This document shows positions 58,831-64,000 of a stretch of DNA of 64,000 nt, piece after piece. The notes under the pieces were generated by a model, which worked only from the letters and a program-made list of their open reading frames with translations, searched no databases and had not been told where the DNA came from. Where the stretch lies: assembly GCA_944323755.1 (NCBI GenBank), contig CALUTR010000006.1, positions 1 through 64,000 on the forward strand, in the 5' to 3' direction. The first letter of the stretch is position 1. Each line of letters starts with the position of its first letter. The position numbers were made by a program, and so were the translations under genes. Origin of the DNA: an uncultured Helicobacteraceae bacterium. GTDB taxonomy: Bacteria > Campylobacterota > Campylobacteria > Campylobacterales > Helicobacteraceae.

Positions 58831-59828
58831 TAAAATTGCTCCAATAATCTCAAATCTGTTTCAAAAAATGACCTCAAATCATTTACCCCATATGAAAGCA
58901 TAGCAAAGCGTTCAACTCCAAGCCCAAATGCATAGCCACTAACATTCTTTAATCCAACTGCCTGAAATACATTATCATCTACAACACCACAGCCTAATAC
59001 CTCAAGCCAACCTGTATTTGAGCACACTCTACAACCTAAACCCTTACAAAAAATACAACTAATATCAACTTCAGCACTTGGCTCCGTAAAAGGAAAGAAG
59101 CTAGAACGAAACCTAATCTTAATATCACCAAACATATAAGTTAAAAAATCCTCTAAAATACATTTTAAGTTTGCAAAATTTACTTCCCTATTTTTATCTA
59201 CAACAAGCCCCTCAACCTGATGAAACATAGGAGAATGCGTCATATCATAATCTCTTCTAAATACCGCACCTGGACTAATTATCCTAATTGGCAGTCTCCC
59301 CTCTTCCATCGTCCTAATTTGCACAGGAGATGTATGCGGTCTTAGAAGCATTCCATCATTAAAATAAAATGTATCTTGCATATCTCTAGCAGGGTGGAAT
59401 CTAGGCAAATTCAAAGCCTCAAAGCTATGAAAATCATCTTCCACTAAAGGGCCATATTTTAAAGAAAAGTCCATACCAACAAAATAATCAATAATCCTAT
59501 CAAATGTGATATTAATCGGGTGCCCATATGTTGGCAACAAAGTAGAGTTAAACAAGCTCACATCGATTTTTTGAGATTCTATCTTTTGATTTAAGACCAA
59601 TTCTTCAAGCTCACTTTTCTTTGCAGTAAGCAAAGATTCTATACTTTGCTTGGCATCATTTAACGCTTTTGCTACTTGCTTTTTATCGCCATCACTAATA
59701 TTTTTTAAATTGCTAAATTCATTTGTAAGAAGCCCCTTTTTACCAAATACTCTCAAACGCAATGATTCTAAATCCTTGATTTGATCACATTGCTTTATTT
59801 CTTGTAATATTTCATCTACCCATTTCAC
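58830..59828 (-). CDS. pheS: Phenylalanine-tRNA ligase alpha subunit
   Basis: PheS carries the catalytic site of phenylalanyl-tRNA synthetase. The 332-residue protein starts with a coiled-coil arm (residues about 5-90) and shows the class II motifs [47 protein letters not shown] and motif 3 [17 protein letters not shown]. It also has a [17 protein letters not shown] cysteine cluster typical of this subfamily. Confidence 0.97.
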   Translation of the reverse strand: MKWVDEILQEIKQCDQIKDLESLRLRVFGKKGLLTNEFSNLKNISDGDKKQVAKALNDAKQSIESLLTAKKSELEELVLNQKIESQKIDVSLFNSTLLPTYGHPINITFDRIIDYFVGMDFSLKYGPLVEDDFHSFEALNLPRFHPARDMQDTFYFNDGMLLRPHTSPVQIRTMEEGRLPIRIISPGAVFRRDYDMTHSPMFHQVEGLVVDKNREVNFANLKCILEDFLTYMFGDIKIRFRSSFFPFTEPSAEVDISCIFCKGLGCRVCSNTGWLEVLGCGVVDDNVFQAVGLKNVSGYAFGLGVERFAMLSYGVNDLRSFFETDLRLLEQF

Positions 59829-59932
59829 TATAAAACCTTCGATTATATTTTTTAATTTAGAGTCTGTAATTGTATTGAAATTTTGGCTAATTTTGTAGAT
59901 TCCACAAAGTTTTGGTTTTTAGATGTATCTAT

Positions 59933-59945
59933 ATTGTAATACAAT
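59933..59945. promoter_or_regulatory. Palindromic site between pheS and an exported-protein gene
   Basis: ATTGTAATACAAT is a perfect inverted repeat (arms ATTGTA/TACAAT, one-base centre) in the 184-base divergent region. It could be an operator for either side. No regulator is recognised, and chance occurrence in AT-rich DNA is possible. Confidence 0.3.
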
Positions 59946-60012
59946 CATTAAAAATATACAATTCTATTTTAGTAAATTTATTTTTAATGACTTTTTTTAA
60001 AGGACACCAATA

Positions 60013-60615
60013 ATGAAATGCGCATTATTTAAAATCATTGCACTCACCATAATAACATTAAATTTTGTATATGCATTTAACTTTGATTTCGTTGATGCTA
60101 GAAAAAAGGGTTATAGTGATACAGAAATATTAGATTATGTATCAAAAAACTTCAATCAATACGATATATCAAGCGTAAGACAAGCTGGACTTAGTGATAC
60201 AGAAATTGTTGATTTTTTTATACAAAAAGATTCTGTAAATTCACAGCTAGCAGACCTAGCAAAAGGTACATCTAAAAAAATTCAACCAAATAAAATAAAA
60301 GTATATCCCGAAGAAATATCTTCACGATTGGCACTTGGTTGCCTGGTATATACAGGAAGAACGAGACAACAAGATGGATGGAGTCATATAGCAAAATTAA
60401 CAGATTTTGCAATTGCAATATACACAGCTGCATATCTAAAAGAAGCAAACTATTTTGACATTAATAACAGTGAAGGTGTAAGCTTAAAAGATATATGCGT
60501 TGCTTGGATTGACAAACTAAAAACACAAGAAGAAATAAGTAAATTATACGCATTATCGCTAGTAAATGAAATAAATAAATTAGTAAAGCAGAAAAAATCA
60601 CTTATTTTAGACTAA
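60013..60615 (+). CDS. Exported protein of unknown function
   Basis: The 200-residue protein has a Sec signal peptide (KCALFKIIALTIITLNFVYA, cleaved about residue 21) and no lipobox. Two similar helical motifs follow: ARKKGYSDTEILDYVSKN (near 29) and VRQAGLSDTEIVDFFIQK (near 55). The second half (SSRLALGCLVYTGRTRQQ, then helices to the end) is not familiar. The start ATG 60013 is preceded by AAAGGA. It is 45 bases ahead of the outer-membrane protein gene and probably co-transcribed with it. I do not recognise a family; the paired GxSDTEI motif resembles short helical repeats seen in various exported and phage proteins. Confidence 0.7.
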   Translation: MKCALFKIIALTIITLNFVYAFNFDFVDARKKGYSDTEILDYVSKNFNQYDISSVRQAGLSDTEIVDFFIQKDSVNSQLADLAKGTSKKIQPNKIKVYPEEISSRLALGCLVYTGRTRQQDGWSHIAKLTDFAIAIYTAAYLKEANYFDINNSEGVSLKDICVAWIDKLKTQEEISKLYALSLVNEINKLVKQKKSLILD

Positions 60616-60659
60616 AATTAATTCCACTACTTTGAAGCCGAAATAATTAAGGAAAAATA

Positions 60660-61988
60660 TTGAAACACATAATACTTAGTTTTGCTGCATTTGCAGCATT
60701 AAATGCAGATGATGCAATTATAAATCATAGCACAACACAGCAAAATCAATCCCAACAAGAAGAATACGAAACAGAATTAAAGCCAATACTCTCGCCACTA
60801 AAGTCATTACTTGAAGAAAACACACAAGAAGAACAAGTAGAATCTAATGAAAACAACGACAATAAAGATCAAACCAAACAATATGACTTTTCTGGGCACA
60901 TTGGAATCTTCAACAAAACAAATCTTGGTAGCATAAAAGATAACTACAACAACTTTAGTGCTTCAATTGAGCTTGGTTACAATATACAAAATACATTATT
61001 TTTTGGCATTGGAATCTATGGAGCCACACCGCTTTATGAATACCCAAAATACAATGCAATCAATAATTACATCAATAAAAAATTCATTACAAACACAGCA
61101 TATATCAAATATGTAACAGAAGGATTTTTTAATATCAATGCTGGAAGATACCACGAAGATAGAGATTGGCTTAGACATTACATACAGGGTGTAGGTGTTG
61201 ATATACAATACGGCAACTTCAAGATATGGGCAAACTGGGTTGATGAGCAAGCTCATGCAAATAGAGAACATATCACAGATTTTGATATATACAAAAATAC
61301 TTATAATGATGAGTTTTTGTGGGCTGGGGGGTTGATACTTGATGCACCCTTTTTTACAATAGCGCCTTATTATTATGCAATGAATAAATATTTCTGGAGT
61401 GTAGGTGGAAAACTAGAATCTCAACTCAAAAATGACAATGGTTGGGGATATCAAACAACACTACATTATACATACTTAAAATCAAAAACAAATAACTTAA
61501 AAAATGAGCATTCGCACGATCATTCACATTCTAACTTAACTGGTGATAGCTCCATAGTATGGTTTGACCAAGAAATAAAATATTCATTCGATAATGGCTC
61601 TGTATTATTTGGTGGAGGATACTTACAAGTATGGAAATCATATTTTGAGCTAGCAAGCATCGGAAATAAGTCAAGATTTGAAACACATAGCCATAGTGAA
61701 TATGATGTAATAGAACCTGGCGGTATTGATAATGGAATCAACACTTCAAATATGTTTAATGCAAATACGAGAACCTTTTATGGATTTGCTGGTATGGAGA
61801 TAAAAGACTTTGCACTAATGGCACTTGGAAGAAACTCAAAAGGAAATAATATTACTCAAGATGCTTATTCATTAGGATTCAAATGGAATGTGATGCTTGG
61901 AGTAAGTCTAGGCGGAATAGGCACATATATGATAGATAATAAAAGAAATTTAAGTTTTATAAAAGGATATATAGAGTTTAAAATCTAA
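60660..61988 (+). CDS. Outer-membrane barrel protein with histidine-rich loops (Hof/OprD-like)
   Basis: The 442-residue protein starts at TTG 60660, with TAAGGAAA just upstream, and has a signal peptide (KHIILSFAAFAALNA). A charged, Gln/Glu-rich stretch (residues about 25-75) precedes the barrel. From YDFSGHIGIFNKTNLGSIKD on, alternating beta strands run to the end, closing with FIKGYIEFKI. The pattern resembles Helicobacter Hof proteins and OprD-type porins. Two His-rich segments, EHSHDHSHSN (near 284) and ETHSHSEYD (near 341), are likely surface loops that could bind nickel, zinc or copper. A G6 run at 61326 does not break the frame. Substrate is unknown. Confidence 0.75.
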   Translation: MKHIILSFAAFAALNADDAIINHSTTQQNQSQQEEYETELKPILSPLKSLLEENTQEEQVESNENNDNKDQTKQYDFSGHIGIFNKTNLGSIKDNYNNFSASIELGYNIQNTLFFGIGIYGATPLYEYPKYNAINNYINKKFITNTAYIKYVTEGFFNINAGRYHEDRDWLRHYIQGVGVDIQYGNFKIWANWVDEQAHANREHITDFDIYKNTYNDEFLWAGGLILDAPFFTIAPYYYAMNKYFWSVGGKLESQLKNDNGWGYQTTLHYTYLKSKTNNLKNEHSHDHSHSNLTGDSSIVWFDQEIKYSFDNGSVLFGGGYLQVWKSYFELASIGNKSRFETHSHSEYDVIEPGGIDNGINTSNMFNANTRTFYGFAGMEIKDFALMALGRNSKGNNITQDAYSLGFKWNVMLGVSLGGIGTYMIDNKRNLSFIKGYIEFKI

Positions 61989-62016
61989 TTCATAGTGGAA
62001 AGAAATCCACTATGAA
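61989..62016. terminator. Bidirectional terminator between the Hof-like gene and the ankyrin gene
   Basis: TTCATAGTGGA (61989-61999) and TCCACTATGAA (62006-62016) form an 11-bp perfect stem with a 6-base loop, directly after the barrel gene stop and before the convergent ankyrin gene stop. No long T run follows. Confidence 0.65.
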
Positions 62017-62018
62017 TC

Positions 62019-63989
62019 TCACTGAAGACTTTTTAGATATTTTAACACCTTAACACTACTATCCCTTTGCGCAATATCTAATGCTGTTTTACCATCATTA
62101 TTTACAATGCTTATATCAGCACCAGATTCAACTAGCAATTTTGCAATTTCTAAATTATCACCTGAAGCAGCAGACATCAATGCTGTCCAATTATCATTTT
62201 TGCCTACTGCATTGACATTAGCACCAGAATCTATTAGCAATTCAACTATATCCAAATAACCTCTAAATGAAGCTATGGCAAGTGGAGTAGAATCATTATC
62301 ATTTTGAAGCTCTAAATTTGCACCATTTCTAATTAAATACTCGGCAATCTTAGGATGATAATCCCTTAGAGCAAGCAAAAGAGGTGTATAATCTTTAGAA
62401 TCTTGCACATCAATATCAACTCCAGAATCTAATAGTTCCTTCACAAGCAATAAATCTCCGCTTGATACAGCGGCAAAAATATCCGATGTTTTATTATTTG
62501 ATGAGTTAGATGTATTTTCCTTACCACTTTTACCACCTGCATCTAATATCGTTTTACGCGTTACTTCATCATCTGCAAGATCTAAAGCAGTTTTGCCTTC
62601 ATTATTAACTAGATTTACATCAGCACCAGAATCTATTAGCAAATGCACAATATCATCATTACCAACCGAAGCAGCAGACATTAAAGAACTCCAGCCATCA
62701 TCATCTACTGCATTAATATTAGCGCCATAATTAAGCAACTCATAAACAATACCATAATAATTTTGATACGAAGCTATCATTAATGGTGTAGCTTGTGAGC
62801 TATGATCTGCCATATCAACTTTTGCTCCAGCTTTAAGCAACAAACTTGCTGCGCGCTCCTTGCCTTTAAAAGCAGCCATAACAAGTGGTGTATCACCAAC
62901 TGAATTTCTAAAGTCTATATCTGCATCGTGTTCTATCAATAACTTTACCAAGCTTGAATGCCCAAGCTGACTTGCAATAAGAAGTGGAGAGCTCAGCGTG
63001 CCATCATATTGAATTGGAGTATCTACATCTATATCATTTAAAAACTTCTCTACTGCATTGACATCACCATTAATCACCGCAGTACGGAAAGATTCCAATT
63101 TATTTGTATTGATATTATCATTACTTACATTTTCATCATTATCAGATAGCAGCTTAAATGAAGCAATGCTGTCTTCTTTTGCGATATCTAATGCTGTTTT
63201 GCCATCATTATTTACAATGCTTGCATCAGCACCTGCTTTAAGCAGTAATTTTACTATTTCTAAATGATCACCTGAAACAGCAGACATCAATGCTGTCCAA
63301 TTATCACTTTTGCCTACTGCATTGACATTAGCACCAGAATCTATTAAATACTTTACTATATCTTTATATCCGTGATATGATGCAAGGACTAATGGAGTTG
63401 CACTAATGTCATTTTGAGCTTCAATATCAGCACCTAGATTTATTAAATCTTTTACCATTTCTAGTTGTCCATTTGCAGCCGCAACTATAAGTGGTGTATC
63501 ATCGCCATTTGCCCTGCCATTTATATCAACTCCAAGCTCAATGTATTGTCTAAAAACTTTATACTTACCATCTCTAATAAAATCATAAAAAGTAGGCAAA
63601 TCAGTAATATCAATTCCATTGTCATTATCTGCAACCCTTAAAGATTGAGAATCTAACATTTTTATCACTTTAGTAGAATCATTCTCTTTTGCAAAATCAA
63701 GCGCATTCATTCCATTATTATCTTTTATATTCTTATCAGCACCAGAATCAAGCAGTAATTTCACGATTCCATCATTATCATACATATGATTTGCTGCCAG
63801 CATAAGTGCTGTGCGACCAGCATAATCAACCGCGTTTACATCAGCACCAGAATCTATTAGCAACCTCACATAATCATTTTTAAGCTGATCAGATGCGATC
63901 ATCAATGCTGTGCGACCATTTGAATCTTGCGCATTAATATTATCATTTAATTGCGTAAGCACAAATTCAAACATATCTAATGAATCCAT
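62019..63989 (-). CDS. Large modular ankyrin-repeat protein (may extend past the right edge)
   Basis: At least 656 residues, nearly all ankyrin repeats. The first ATG is at 63989, but the frame is open to the window edge (Ala-Ser-Leu before the Met), so the true start may lie outside. The repeats are arranged in larger modules of about 150-190 residues. Modules starting at YDFIRDGKYKVF, FRTAVINGDVNAV and DIFAAVSSGDLLLV each contain several repeats and end in a cap such as VNNDGKTALDIA. Modules one and three share about 160 bp of near-identical DNA. No signal peptide is visible in the part seen. Partner and role are unknown. Confidence 0.85.
   Translation of the reverse strand: MDSLDMFEFVLTQLNDNINAQDSNGRTALMIASDQLKNDYVRLLIDSGADVNAVDYAGRTALMLAANHMYDNDGIVKLLLDSGADKNIKDNNGMNALDFAKENDSTKVIKMLDSQSLRVADNDNGIDITDLPTFYDFIRDGKYKVFRQYIELGVDINGRANGDDTPLIVAAANGQLEMVKDLINLGADIEAQNDISATPLVLASYHGYKDIVKYLIDSGANVNAVGKSDNWTALMSAVSGDHLEIVKLLLKAGADASIVNNDGKTALDIAKEDSIASFKLLSDNDENVSNDNINTNKLESFRTAVINGDVNAVEKFLNDIDVDTPIQYDGTLSSPLLIASQLGHSSLVKLLIEHDADIDFRNSVGDTPLVMAAFKGKERAASLLLKAGAKVDMADHSSQATPLMIASYQNYYGIVYELLNYGANINAVDDDGWSSLMSAASVGNDDIVHLLIDSGADVNLVNNEGKTALDLADDEVTRKTILDAGGKSGKENTSNSSNNKTSDIFAAVSSGDLLLVKELLDSGVDIDVQDSKDYTPLLLALRDYHPKIAEYLIRNGANLELQNDNDSTPLAIASFRGYLDIVELLIDSGANVNAVGKNDNWTALMSAASGDNLEIAKLLVESGADISIVNNDGKTALDIAQRDSSVKVLKYLKSLQ
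62074..63346. repeat. Direct repeats of about 163 bp inside the ankyrin gene
   Basis: Bases 62074-62236 and 63184-63346 are nearly identical, 1110 bp apart, with only a handful of differences. They encode the end of an ankyrin module (SGANVNAVG through NNDGKTALDIA). Recombination between them would delete or duplicate one whole 370-residue block in frame. Confidence 0.8.
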
Positions 63990-64000
63990 TAAAGAAGCCA

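Noticed and set aside
61326-61331. G6 run in the outer-membrane barrel gene as another phase switch
   Set aside because: The run is short and the gene is in frame on both sides, so there is no sign of switching.

Overview
This window looks like chromosomal DNA from a member of the Campylobacterota, most likely a Helicobacter other than H. pylori. It is strongly AT-rich and its genes are tightly packed. The gene neighbourhoods tlyA-ribF, csrA-ispE-smpB, flhA-rpsO, pseC/accC/accB/dcd and pheS-pheT-aroA-ispH are of Helicobacter type. There is no rpmD (L30) in the ribosomal cluster, the pseudaminic acid gene pseC is present, and long homopolymeric G/C tracts lie inside coding sequences. I cannot name the species.

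Layout. 1-2.2 kb: the N-terminal part of an ankyrin-repeat gene and a MATE transporter. 2.3-12.4 kb: a surface-glycan region. It holds a GT2 glycosyltransferase, a GT4 glycosyltransferase whose two halves are in swapped order, a catalase (katA) with a divergent ankyrin partner, and a five-gene operon (wecB, two glycosyltransferases, a GT-D/GT-A fusion, an alpha-1,2-fucosyltransferase). 12.4-19.4 kb: msrB, then a nine-gene housekeeping operon running from tlyA to an AEC transporter. 19.5-24.3 kb: a glycosyltransferase switched off by its G tract, manC, pyrB, a lipoprotein and a frameshifted outer-membrane protein gene. 24.4-30.9 kb: cation transporters, purN, a DHH phosphoesterase, flhA and rpsO. 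31-36 kb: a single-polypeptide Type ISP restriction-modification gene broken at a C9 tract, then a tRNA with anticodon CAU. 36-40.3 kb: pseC, a small unknown gene, accC, accB, dcd. 40.3-54.1 kb: the S10-spc-alpha ribosomal superoperon with secY, map, infA and rpoA. 54.3-59.8 kb: ispH, aroA, pheT, pheS. 60-64 kb: an unknown exported protein, a histidine-rich outer-membrane protein and a large modular ankyrin protein that reaches the window edge.

How the genes fit together. Five homopolymeric tracts of 9-11 G/C lie in four glycosyltransferase genes and the restriction-modification gene. In three of the five (tracts at 9943, 19779 and 34367) the two parts of an otherwise complete gene sit in different frames, so the sequenced state is OFF, and a length change of one base (or two in the other direction) would restore the frame. 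In the other two (3141, 6533) the tract lies after the catalytic domain and selects among three C-termini. The window therefore holds a contingency set that could combine surface-glycan variation with variable restriction and DNA methylation. manC (GDP-mannose, the precursor of GDP-fucose), wecB (UDP-ManNAc) and the fucosyltransferase point to a fucosylated surface glycan.

The most unusual items are the circularly permuted GT4 enzyme (3209-4426), the phase-variable Type ISP enzyme (31069-35963), the fucosyltransferase tract that decides whether a stop codon is met before the terminator (6489-6541), and a strong excess of the heptamer AGATTCT/AGAATCT. No stretch longer than 300 bases lacks a gene.
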